A stretch of 51,756 nt of DNA, from NCBI GenBank assembly GCA_013373445.1, contig JABXHV010000090.1:1-51756 (forward strand). The letters run 5' to 3'. Made by a program: the position numbers and the translations under genes. The notes below the pieces were generated by a model that saw only the letters and a list, made by a program, of their open reading frames with translations, made no database searches and had not been told where the DNA came from. This DNA is from Paracoccaceae bacterium. Lineage in GTDB: Bacteria; Pseudomonadota; Alphaproteobacteria; Rhizobiales; Stappiaceae. Below are positions 25,011 through 33,081 of this stretch, piece by piece; the stretch's first letter is position 1, and each line of letters starts with the position of its first letter.

Positions 25011-25928
25011 ATGGACGCATTGACTCGTATGCGCTGTTTTATTCAGGTCGTCGACAGCAAGGGCTTTTCTGCCGCGGCTCGCGAAATGGGAAAGTCCAAA
25101 GCGCTGGTCTCCAAGTACATTGGGGAGCTTGAAGATGAGCTGGGCGCTCGACTGTTGAATAGGACAACCCGGCAGGTCTCGCTGACGGAGGTCGGGGAGG
25201 CTTATTACAAGGAAACCACGGATATTCTACAGCGGATTGATGATCTGCATGTATCTGTCCAATCCTCGCAGCAAGCTATCAAGGGGCGTTTGAAGGTTTC
25301 TGCACCGCGCTCCATGGGTGATGGCTTCATAAACCGTGCGATTATGGAATTTCTCGTCGAATATCCCGACGTCGTCATGGATCTGCGGCTTGAAGACCGG
25401 TTTGTCGACCTGGTCGACGAAGGCTTTGATGTGGCCATTCGAGTCAGTGATATGGAGGATTCGAGCCTTATTGCGCGTAAAATTGCACCGTTCAAGGCGA
25501 TCGTCTGCGCAACACCGGAAGCGATCGAGAGGTATGGGTTGCCCAAGGCCCCAATGGATCTCGGTTCACTGCCCTGCATCATCGATACCAATTATCGCAA
25601 CAAGCATAACTGGAGCTTTGACGACGACGGGAGGAAAGTGACGGTTTCTGTCAATGGCCCGTTGCAGGTCAACAGTGCGTCGGCCGGCCGTGATGCCGCG
25701 TTGCTGAGCCTGGGATTCCTTAGAACGCCGCTGTATTTTGTTGCCTCGGATCTTGAAAGTGGTGAACTCATTTCCGTTCTGGATGAGTACGAGCCGGACG
25801 ATATCGGGATTTATGCGGTCTATCCGCATCGCCGACATTTGACAGGCAAGGTCAGAGCCTTCGTCGATTTCCTTGCTGCATGGTTCGGACGTCAGAAGAA
25901 GGAAAAGGATGGCATCTGCCCCGGATGA
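25011..25928 (+). CDS. LysR-family transcriptional regulator
   Basis: 305 residues. The N-terminal helix-turn-helix MDALTRMRCFIQVVDSKGFSAAAREMGKSKALVSKYIGELEDELGARLLNRTTRQVSLTEVG is canonical. The effector domain (about 90-295) contains PRSMGDGFINRAI and DVAIRVSDMEDSSLIARKI, as in the AaeR/CrgA-like group. AGGAGTCCTC precedes ATG 25011. It lies between the acylase gene and the metal-transporter fusion, all on one strand; which of these it controls is not visible, since LysR genes normally act on a divergent neighbour and there is none here. Confidence 0.9.
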   Translation: MDALTRMRCFIQVVDSKGFSAAAREMGKSKALVSKYIGELEDELGARLLNRTTRQVSLTEVGEAYYKETTDILQRIDDLHVSVQSSQQAIKGRLKVSAPRSMGDGFINRAIMEFLVEYPDVVMDLRLEDRFVDLVDEGFDVAIRVSDMEDSSLIARKIAPFKAIVCATPEAIERYGLPKAPMDLGSLPCIIDTNYRNKHNWSFDDDGRKVTVSVNGPLQVNSASAGRDAALLSLGFLRTPLYFVASDLESGELISVLDEYEPDDIGIYAVYPHRRHLTGKVRAFVDFLAAWFGRQKKEKDGICPG

Positions 25929-26019
25929 ATTTTTCGATCCAGAGGACGCAGGTTCTGCCTTGATGCGGCCATGCTTTGGTCGCTAAGGTACGCCTGCTTG
26001 GTTCAATGCAGGTCTTTCC

Positions 26020-27789
26020 GTGTTTGCTTTCCGCTCTATTTTACAGCTTCTGGCTATCCTTTTTTCATTGTTGCTTCCGACACTCTGCCTGGCGCATCCG
26101 CATGTCTTCGTGGAGGCTCGTTCCAAGTTGCTGTTTGATGACAGCGGCAAGGCGGTGCAGGTCGAACATGTGTTTCGGTTTGATGATGCGTTCTCGGCGT
26201 TTGCCATGCAGGGCTTTGACGCCAATGGGGATGGTGTCTACAGCCGGGCAGAGCTTGCCGAGTTGGCTCAGGTCAACATCGAAAGCATGGCGGAGTTTGG
26301 CTATTTCACTTTCGGCGACAATTCGCGGGTTGAACTGGATTTCGACGCCATCGAGAACGGTTACTGGCTCGAGGTCGTAACGGTCCCTCTTGCTTCTTAC
26401 TGGATGATGAAGCCGGAAGATTTTGCGGCGATGGAGGAAGACCGTAAGGCGCATGGAACAAAAATTCCCGAGACAGTCGATCTTCTCGAGCTGCATTTCA
26501 AACTGGACCTGACACCCCCTACTGATGCCTCAGCGCCTATCACACTGGATGTCTATGATCCGACGTACTATGTCGACTTTCGCTTTGCCGAGAGTGAACA
26601 AGCGCTGGAACTCGTAAATGCGCCAGGTCAATGTCGGATTGAGCGCAAGGATCCCCCCAAGCTAGGGGAGGCAGCGGCCTATGCGTTGTCTCAGGTCGGA
26701 GCAGATCAGCGAAAACTACCTCCAGAATTGCAAGATCTGGCCGCAAGTCAGGTCAACCAGATGATTGTGACCTGTGGTTCTGATGCTTCAGGCGCTGCTG
26801 CTCAGACAACATTACCTACGGGCGATGCCAGCTCTGCAGATGCGGCGAAGGCGATCGAGAGTAACTTTGATGCCAAGCAACCAAGTCTCTACGCGCGCGC
26901 AATGGGCGAAATCTATGCGTTGCAGCAGAGCTTCTATCAGAAGCTTGTTGGCGCCATGCGCGGGTTTCAGGCGGATCCGAATGCGTTTTGGATATTGATT
27001 GGTCTGTCCTTTGCCTATGGCGTGTTTCATGCCGCTGGGCCTGGGCATGGAAAGGCCGTGATCTCGGCATATATCGTAGCGAATAATGAAACCTTGAAGA
27101 AAGGCATCGTGCTTTCCTTCATTTCGGCCTTCGCCCAAGCGGTGACCGCAGTTGCGTTGATTGGCGGCCTCGCAGTTGTGCTTGATATGACATCTCTTGC
27201 GGTGAATAACACGGCGCGCTGGTTTGAGGTCGGATCCTACGGGCTAATCACTTTGCTCGGCGCTTATCTGATTTGGCAAAAAGCGCTGCGGCCTCTCTTT
27301 GCTAAGACTTCCTCACATTCTCATCATCACCACAGTCATGATCACTCACACAATCATGCTGGCGATCATGAACATAATCTCCATCACCATCATGTTGATG
27401 AGTCAGGTGTTTGTTCAACTTGTGGACATGCGCATGCTCCGACACCGGATATGTTGAAGGAGGAACTTTCTGTGCGCAGCGCAATTTCGATTGTGCTCGC
27501 CGTCGGTCTTCGCCCATGCTCAGGCGCGTTGATCGTCCTGGTTTTCGCCTTGTCCCAAGGCATGTTGGGTGCAGGTGTGTTTGCAACCTTCGCCATGGCG
27601 CTTGGAACCGGGATTACTGTCTCAGTGCTCGCGTCTCTGGCCGTTGGAGCAAAGACGCTTGCCTTGCGTCTGACAGGCGAAGGATCGTCGCTGGCTTCTC
27701 TTGTTGTCAGAACGATAGAAGTCGGTGGTGCGCTGCTCGTCTTCCTACTCGGTCTGAGCCTCTTGATTGCGAATGCCGGTTGGTACTGA
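26020..27789 (+). CDS. DUF1007-NicO fusion (ZevA-ZevB-like zinc or Ni/Co transport protein)
   Basis: 589 residues in one frame. Signal peptide about 1-26 (LLAILFSLLLPTLCLA|HPHVFVEA). A periplasmic DUF1007 domain (to about 235) starts with HPHVFV, as in ZevA. A linker leads to an NicO/RcnA-like membrane domain from about 325: GVFHAAGPGHGKAVISAY is the metal-site motif, and LAVGLRPCSGALIVLVFA the second signature. Between helices, residues about 432-472 are dominated by His and Asp with a CSTCGHAH motif. In Haemophilus, separate ZevA and ZevB genes support zinc uptake; RcnA relatives export Ni/Co, so direction is uncertain. The GTG start is the only upstream in-frame option near the signal peptide. 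Confidence 0.85.
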   Translation: MFAFRSILQLLAILFSLLLPTLCLAHPHVFVEARSKLLFDDSGKAVQVEHVFRFDDAFSAFAMQGFDANGDGVYSRAELAELAQVNIESMAEFGYFTFGDNSRVELDFDAIENGYWLEVVTVPLASYWMMKPEDFAAMEEDRKAHGTKIPETVDLLELHFKLDLTPPTDASAPITLDVYDPTYYVDFRFAESEQALELVNAPGQCRIERKDPPKLGEAAAYALSQVGADQRKLPPELQDLAASQVNQMIVTCGSDASGAAAQTTLPTGDASSADAAKAIESNFDAKQPSLYARAMGEIYALQQSFYQKLVGAMRGFQADPNAFWILIGLSFAYGVFHAAGPGHGKAVISAYIVANNETLKKGIVLSFISAFAQAVTAVALIGGLAVVLDMTSLAVNNTARWFEVGSYGLITLLGAYLIWQKALRPLFAKTSSHSHHHHSHDHSHNHAGDHEHNLHHHHVDESGVCSTCGHAHAPTPDMLKEELSVRSAISIVLAVGLRPCSGALIVLVFALSQGMLGAGVFATFAMALGTGITVSVLASLAVGAKTLALRLTGEGSSLASLVVRTIEVGGALLVFLLGLSLLIANAGWY

Positions 27790-27837
27790 ACAAGTCTGCA
27801 GTGAACGACAAAAGTATGTTTCCGCAGCTCCCGTCAT

Positions 27838-28593
27838 TCAGCTCTTGCTGGCAGCATAGTTGCGCGCAGCATCTCCGAATGCCTTGAACAGTTGCCTTGA
27901 TGGAACATCTGTCTTGACCCAGTACTCAGGATGCCACTGGGTGGCGACCAGATATCCTGTTGCGCCTTCAACAGATATTGCTTCAATTGTCCCGTCTTCC
28001 GCCCGCGCTTCAACCTTGATCCCGTTGCCTAGTCTGCCCACCGCCTGCCGGTGGAGCGAGTTGACCTCGATAGGCTTGTCTCCGACTACATTTGCCAGCT
28101 GGCTGTTCTTCTCGACGTCGATCGGGTGGGCGATACGGAATCGTTCATCCTGGTGATCAGCGTTCGGTGCGCGATGATCACCAATGCCTTCGAGGTCCTG
28201 AATTTCGGTCAGCAGTGATCCACCGCAGCTGACATTCAATTCCTGCATTCCACGGCAGATCGCAAAAACAGGGATGGCGCGTTCGATGGCTCGCCGCAAC
28301 AGCGGGAGTGTGGTCGCATCGCGAGCCGGATCATAGGGACCATTATCCTCAGTAGCTTCTTCGCCATAGAGCTCGGGATTGACGTTTGATTTCGACCCGG
28401 TTGCGAGAACACCATCGATCCGATCAAGGATGCTGTCCATTTCTTCTGGGCTTGGGCTCAGGCACGGAAGTACCAGTGGAACAACATCTGCGCCATCCAC
28501 CAACGCGCGCAGGTAGGTGTCCGGAGCTGCATGCCAGTAGTAGTTCTCAAAAAATTTCAAGTCAGATGTGACGAGGATGATTGGTTTTGTCAT
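27838..28593 (-). CDS. Class I glutamine amidotransferase (PuuD/gamma-glutamyl-GABA hydrolase type)
   Basis: 251 residues from ATG 28593; an in-frame TTG at 28638 would overlap the response regulator stop. Nucleophile C113 sits in VFAICRGMQELNV and the His/Glu pair in VATQWHPEYW, completing the Cys-His-Glu triad of peptidase C26 enzymes. PuuD-type enzymes hydrolyse gamma-glutamyl amides such as gamma-glutamyl-GABA from polyamine breakdown. It is the third gene after the histidine kinase and response regulator (41 bp gap), suggesting co-transcription although the functional link is not obvious. Confidence 0.85.
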   Translation of the reverse strand: MTKPIILVTSDLKFFENYYWHAAPDTYLRALVDGADVVPLVLPCLSPSPEEMDSILDRIDGVLATGSKSNVNPELYGEEATEDNGPYDPARDATTLPLLRRAIERAIPVFAICRGMQELNVSCGGSLLTEIQDLEGIGDHRAPNADHQDERFRIAHPIDVEKNSQLANVVGDKPIEVNSLHRQAVGRLGNGIKVEARAEDGTIEAISVEGATGYLVATQWHPEYWVKTDVPSRQLFKAFGDAARNYAASKS

Positions 28594-28634
28594 TCGATGC
28601 TCGAACTGTCGTTCGGCTCCTGTTTCACCCAGTT

Positions 28635-29294
28635 TCAATTCAGAAGATTTAGGTCAGCTGCGATCTTGTATAGTTGAGCAGCGTTCTTGCTACCGACTTT
28701 TTCTCTCAGGTTCAGCCGATGGGACTCAACCGTTCTGACGCTGATGCCGAGGTCTTCGGCTATTTCCTTGTTTGGTTTGCCTTTGGCGATTCCAGCCAGA
28801 ACTTCTTTTTCGCGCAAGGTCAATCCGTAGGGGTCTTCAGATACTTCTATCTTTTTGCCGCCAACAAGGGTCGCCCCAACAGCCGATGAGAAATAATAAC
28901 CGCCGCTTGCCACGCTCTTGATGGCGGTTGTCATTTCGCGCGCGCAGATGTCTTTCAGGATGTAGCCTTTGGCACCGGCCTGCATCGCGCCATGTACATA
29001 CTCCGGCGTGTCATAGATCGACAGCATCAGAACACTCGTCTGGGGGCAGCTTTCGCGGATCTTGCGGGTCGCATCCAAACCATTCATCTCCGGCATGGAA
29101 ACATCCATTAAAATCAGATCCGGTTTCAACTCATTGGCTTTTTGAACGGCTTCGAGGCCAGTTTTGACTTCGCCGACAATGTGGAAGGTGTCGATGTGTT
29201 CTAGGCGCGCACGGATGCCATCTCTGACCAGTTCGTGGTCGTCTGCGAGAAGAATCGAAACGTTTTCCGAGTTGGCGAAAGATTGCATGCTCAA
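28635..29294 (-). CDS. NarL/FixJ-type response regulator
   Basis: 219 residues. Receiver domain with the acidic pair ADDHELV and phospho-acceptor D64 in LILMDVSMPEMNG. The C-terminal LuxR-type helix-turn-helix contains LTLREKEVLAGIAKGKPNKEIAEDLGISVRTVESHRLNLREKVG. It overlaps the kinase gene by 4 nt, so the two are translated together. It most likely controls the divergent TRAP-transporter operon; the repeated TATAAC elements upstream of that operon are candidate sites. Confidence 0.9.
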   Translation of the reverse strand: MSMQSFANSENVSILLADDHELVRDGIRARLEHIDTFHIVGEVKTGLEAVQKANELKPDLILMDVSMPEMNGLDATRKIRESCPQTSVLMLSIYDTPEYVHGAMQAGAKGYILKDICAREMTTAIKSVASGGYYFSSAVGATLVGGKKIEVSEDPYGLTLREKEVLAGIAKGKPNKEIAEDLGISVRTVESHRLNLREKVGSKNAAQLYKIAADLNLLN

Positions 29295-30661
29295 GAGGCC
29301 ATCGAGGCTGGATTTGATTTGAGTGGCAAGGCCACGAGGATTTTTGTGCCACCTTTTGGGCGGTTTGACAATTGTAAGGAACCGCCGTGGGTTTCCATGC
29401 GTTCGCGCATATTCCGGAAACCAAAACCACCCGTCGGAAGGGGTGTTGGCAATCCTTTGCCGTTGTCTTCAATCTTCAGACGAATTTCGGTGCCTGTCAC
29501 TTCCAGGTCGATCCAGACCATGCTGGCTTCAGCATGTTTGGCGATGTTGGTCATGGCTTCTTGCACAACGCGGTAGATTGCGGTTTTTGCGTTTTCCGGC
29601 AGCAGTGTGCGGCAACGGTCCGCATGGATGTAGACGCTCACACCGGAGCGGTCCTCGAATTCGTTGGCAAGGGTTACAAGGGCGGCCGACAAGCCAATGT
29701 CGTCCAGAACGCTGGGCCTCAGGTCGCGCGATATGCGGCGCACTTCGCTCAATGTCGCATCCAGGGTCTGGAGGCATTTGTCGGAGTGCTTTTTCAGCGC
29801 TTCAGGCTTGGTGACAGCATTCTGGATCAGTTCCAGGCCGTAGCGAATTGATACCAGCATTTGAGAAATACTGTCGTGCAGCTCCGTTGCAACGCGCTTG
29901 CGCTCGAGCTCCTGCACATCATGGACCCGGTTGTTCAGCTCCTTTAGCTTTTTGTCTGCAAAGCGCTGCTCGGAAAGATGCAGGGTTGCCATGATCAAGG
30001 ATACGATGACGATGACACATATGGTTACGCTGAGAATGACGATGTTGGTATGGGTAACCGAGCGCGAAAAGTCCTTGCGCATGGTGGCGATCGCCAGGTC
30101 GATGTCGTCCAAATAAAGGCCTGTCCCAACCATCCAATCCCATTTTTCAAACAGAATGGAATACGCGATCTTGCGTTTGATTTTTCCGGCACTTGGCTTG
30201 TGCCACAGGTATTCGACGAAGCCTCCGCCATTCTGCGCTGCGGTGATAAGGTCTTTGATGACCCTGACGCCGTTCACATCTTCGAGATGAAGCCAGTTTC
30301 TTCCAATGAGATAAGTCAACTTCGGGTGCACTAAATTTGTGCCGTTTGTACTATAGGCAAAATAATAGCCATCTTCGCCGAAGGTTAGGGACGTAAGTAT
30401 GTCTTTGGCAGCGGCCTGAGCGGCTTCGCGTCCTCCGGGCTCATTGTCGTAGAGATCTTGAATGGCTGAGCGGGCCAGATGGATGTAGTTCCTGATTTCT
30501 TGGCGTTTTTCGGCCAGAACGCGGGTCCTGATCGTCGTTGTTTCTTTATCGATAAGTTGCCGTGATTGGAAATAGTTTACACTGGTTATCAACGCCGCCA
30601 CCAAGACTATTGGCAGGATGGTTATAAGCAGCAGTTTTGTCTTTAGGGGCAAATATTTCAT
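29291..30661 (-). CDS. Cache-domain sensor histidine kinase (NarX/HisKA_3 type)
   Basis: 456 residues. TM1 about 9-30, then a periplasmic single-Cache domain (about 35-200) with DILTSLTFGEDGYYFAYSTNGTNLVHP and WMVGTGLYLDDID, the classic sCache_2 segments that bind small carboxylates. TM2 about 205-228. HisKA_3 phospho-acceptor H262 is in ATELHDSISQML, and the ATPase domain has EAMTNIAKHAEA and GFGFRNMRERME. Domain order and the adjacent TRAP operon suggest it senses a 2-oxoacid or short carboxylate outside the cytoplasm. Divergent from the TRAP operon across 183 bp. Confidence 0.9.
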   Translation of the reverse strand: MKYLPLKTKLLLITILPIVLVAALITSVNYFQSRQLIDKETTTIRTRVLAEKRQEIRNYIHLARSAIQDLYDNEPGGREAAQAAAKDILTSLTFGEDGYYFAYSTNGTNLVHPKLTYLIGRNWLHLEDVNGVRVIKDLITAAQNGGGFVEYLWHKPSAGKIKRKIAYSILFEKWDWMVGTGLYLDDIDLAIATMRKDFSRSVTHTNIVILSVTICVIVIVSLIMATLHLSEQRFADKKLKELNNRVHDVQELERKRVATELHDSISQMLVSIRYGLELIQNAVTKPEALKKHSDKCLQTLDATLSEVRRISRDLRPSVLDDIGLSAALVTLANEFEDRSGVSVYIHADRCRTLLPENAKTAIYRVVQEAMTNIAKHAEASMVWIDLEVTGTEIRLKIEDNGKGLPTPLPTGGFGFRNMRERMETHGGSLQLSNRPKGGTKILVALPLKSNPASMAS

Positions 30662-30680
30662 TCGCGTCTTGCTTTTTCAG

Positions 30681-30775
30681 GCGCTATAACTCGTTATTCT
30701 TTCGCAGGGCCCAGTATAACTACTGAGAGGTGCGGTAGAACCACGAATGGCGTATGAGTTCAGGTATAACCTAGA
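30681..30775 (+). promoter_or_regulatory. Three spaced TATAAC elements upstream of the TRAP operon
   Basis: TATAAC occurs at 30685-30690, 30715-30720 and 30765-30770, i.e. 30 and 50 bp apart, near whole helical turns. The second sits in the inverted repeat CAGTA-TAAC-TACTG (30712-30725) and the third in AGGT-ATA-ACCT (30762-30772). Candidate response-regulator sites for the divergent pair. Confidence 0.5.
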
Positions 30776-30844
30776 CAAGACGCTGGTTCAGTGCATAGTT
30801 TTTTGCGTGAACTTAAGTATATTCCGATTGGGAGGAATTAGCTA

Positions 30845-31945
30845 ATGGATCGTCGTAGTTTTATTAAGAAAGCCGGTTTGGGTGCCGGTGGTGTAGTCGC
30901 AGCTTCTACGCTTGCAGCTCCAGCAATCGCCCAAGGCACAAAGGAAATGACAATCGTTTCCACTTGGCCACGTGATTTTCCGGGTCTGGGAATCCCGGCT
31001 CAGCGCCTCGCAGCTCGTATTGGTGAGCTGACAGAAGGTCGTTTGAACGTCCAGTACTTTGCTGCTGGCGAGCGCGTCGGCGCGTTCGATTCTTTCGATG
31101 AAGTTGCTTCCGGCAATGCTCAGGCCTACATCGGCGCTGACTACTACTGGAAGGGCAAGCATCCTGGTTTTGCAGCTTTCACTGCTATTCCGTTTGGTCT
31201 GACCTATACCGAGATTGACGCCTGGACGAAGTATGGCGGTGGTCAGGAATTGTGGGATGAGCTTGCAGCCGAGTTCGGCCTCAAGAACCTCGCAATGGGT
31301 AACACTGGCGTCCAGATGGGTGGTTGGTTCAACAAGGAAATCGAAACAGCTGATGACCTCAAGGGTCTGAAGATGCGTATTCCAGGTCAGGGCGGCGACG
31401 TCATGGCTAAGTTGGGCGCTTCTCCTGTTTCGCTTCCAGGTGGCCAGATTTACGAAAACCTTGTTTCTGGCGCTATCGATGCAACTGAGTGGGTTGGTCC
31501 TTTCAACGACTACTTCATGAAGTTCTACGAAGCTGCGAAGTACTACTACTTCCCAGGCATGCATGAGCCGGGCGCACAGCTCTGTATCGGCATGAACAAG
31601 GCATTCTGGGATGGTCTTTCCAAGACTGACCAGGAAATCATCAAGGCTTGTTGTGCAGAAGAAAACGCAGCAACTGCCGCTGAAACCAACGCAAACAACG
31701 GTACTTACCTCAACAAGCTCATCAATGAGCATGGTGTTGAGCTGCGCGAATTCTCCGATGAAATCTATGATGCATTCGGTGAAGCAGCTGCGGAAGTGCT
31801 CGAAGAAGCTATGGACCATTCCGACCTGTCCAAGCGGATTTTTGAATCTGTTGTTTCTGCACGTCAGGACATTGGAAGCTGGATGGCGATTTCCGATGTG
31901 GCTTACAGCATCAAGCGTAACCGCGTGCTGGGTATCCCAAGCTAA
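30845..31945 (+). CDS. TRAP transporter substrate-binding protein, TakP-like
   Basis: 366 residues. A twin-arginine signal (MDRRSFIKKAGLG, hydrophobic AASTLAAPAIAQ) means export folded through Tat. The mature domain belongs to the DctP family: TWPRDFPGLGIPAQRLAARI at the start, then LKGLKMRIPGQGGDVMAKLGASPV, with the conserved Arg that grips the ligand carboxylate, and LPGGQIYENLVSGAIDATEWVGP. This branch includes TakP, a pyruvate/2-oxoacid binder. GGAGGA lies 9 nt before ATG 30845. Codon use is strongly biased, as expected for abundant expression. First gene of the TRAP operon. Confidence 0.9.
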   Translation: MDRRSFIKKAGLGAGGVVAASTLAAPAIAQGTKEMTIVSTWPRDFPGLGIPAQRLAARIGELTEGRLNVQYFAAGERVGAFDSFDEVASGNAQAYIGADYYWKGKHPGFAAFTAIPFGLTYTEIDAWTKYGGGQELWDELAAEFGLKNLAMGNTGVQMGGWFNKEIETADDLKGLKMRIPGQGGDVMAKLGASPVSLPGGQIYENLVSGAIDATEWVGPFNDYFMKFYEAAKYYYFPGMHEPGAQLCIGMNKAFWDGLSKTDQEIIKACCAEENAATAAETNANNGTYLNKLINEHGVELREFSDEIYDAFGEAAAEVLEEAMDHSDLSKRIFESVVSARQDIGSWMAISDVAYSIKRNRVLGIPS

Positions 31946-31956
31946 AAACAAAAAAC

Positions 31957-31990
31957 GGGTGGGGGCGATTTTTCGTCCCCACTCTTTTTG
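31957..31990 (+). terminator. Leaky intercistronic terminator after the TRAP binding-protein gene
   Basis: GTGGGGGCGA (31959-31968) pairs with TCGTCCCCAC (31973-31982) around TTTT with one G-T wobble, followed by TCTTTTTG. It would let only part of transcription pass to the permease genes, a common way to overproduce binding protein. Confidence 0.65.
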
Positions 31991-32020
31991 TCAATTACGT
32001 TTACAAAGGGCATCGCCACG

Positions 32021-33061
32021 ATGACGGCCTTGGACAATGTTCAAGACGGTGCGCCTGCAGTTAACTCAGGCCCTACCGGCTCCACCAAAGGTATTCTTCC
32101 ATTCCGCGTGTTCGGATGGAGCGTTCTAGCCGTGATGGCGGCTTTCTTGCTGAACAACTATTTGAATTACTGGCAGGACCTTCCAGGTATCGCGCCGATT
32201 TTTGGCGGCGTCGCGAACGGGTCCATGTCAATTGCATGGTCTTGGGTGCAGTTGGCTCTTTATGTTTTGTTCGTGGTCTTGGCATGCGCTTATGTGATCC
32301 GATCCTCGCATGTGACACTCAGACAGGACAGCAAGCGGATCAGCGATCTGAACGCCTATTTGATCCGTGCAGCATTTTTCGCCGTCGTTCTGGTTGGCGT
32401 GACAGATGCAATTATTTCATTCCTTCGTGTCGAAGACTTGCTCGCATCGCTTGTCGGAGAGCAGCTCTCCGATGAACTCGGACTTGCGCGGTTTCGCGGG
32501 GCCAATGTGCACATGCCGTTGATTGCAGTGTCTTTCGTCATTGCTGCCTTTACGCGCACACTCGGCTTCACGTGGCTTGCCCTTTTGGTGGTTGCTGCTG
32601 AGTTGGGTATCGTTCTCGGGCGCTTTATCTTTTCCTATGAGCAGTCCTTCCTCGCGGATCTTGTCCGCTTTTGGTACGCGGCGCTGTTTCTCTTCGCCAG
32701 CGCCTATACCTTGCTAGAGGATGGGCATGTTCGCGTCGATGTGTTTTACGCAGGCCTGTCTGAAAAGGCACAAGGCTATGTCAATGCTGTCGGTGCAGTC
32801 GTCCTTGGCATGAGCCTTTGCATCGTTGTCATGGTCATTGGGATGGGCGGCAAGCAGAACATCATCAATAGCCCGATCCTTACGTATGAGGTTACGCAGG
32901 CAAACTTCGGTCTTTACGTGAAATATCTGATGGCCGGTTTCTTGGGTGTGTTTGCCGTGACAATGCTCATCCAATTTGTCAGCTTCTTCTTGAGTGCAAT
33001 TGCCGATATTCGCGGTGACAGTGGCGGACGACACGCCGAAGGTCACGTTGCAGTAGCCTAA
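32021..33061 (+). CDS. TRAP transporter small permease (DctQ-type, long form)
   Basis: 346 residues from ATG 32021 (AAAGGG 10 nt upstream; an in-frame start at 31988 lies inside the hairpin region). The usual DctQ protein has about 160-200 residues and four helices, which are matched by the C-terminal half (LVRFWYAALFLFASAYTLLEDGHVRVDVFYAGLSE). The N-terminal half adds about four more hydrophobic segments, as seen in the large TRAP class with TakP-type binding proteins. Inner membrane; partner of the large permease. Confidence 0.85.
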   Translation: MTALDNVQDGAPAVNSGPTGSTKGILPFRVFGWSVLAVMAAFLLNNYLNYWQDLPGIAPIFGGVANGSMSIAWSWVQLALYVLFVVLACAYVIRSSHVTLRQDSKRISDLNAYLIRAAFFAVVLVGVTDAIISFLRVEDLLASLVGEQLSDELGLARFRGANVHMPLIAVSFVIAAFTRTLGFTWLALLVVAAELGIVLGRFIFSYEQSFLADLVRFWYAALFLFASAYTLLEDGHVRVDVFYAGLSEKAQGYVNAVGAVVLGMSLCIVVMVIGMGGKQNIINSPILTYEVTQANFGLYVKYLMAGFLGVFAVTMLIQFVSFFLSAIADIRGDSGGRHAEGHVAVA

Positions 33062-33081
33062 TTCGCTGGAAATAACCTGAT

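Noticed and set aside
30842-31951. 369-codon open frame antisense to the whole TRAP binding-protein gene
   Set aside because: It mirrors the sense gene's extreme codon bias, is Cys/Ser rich without domain logic and has no ribosome site; the sense frame is unmistakable.
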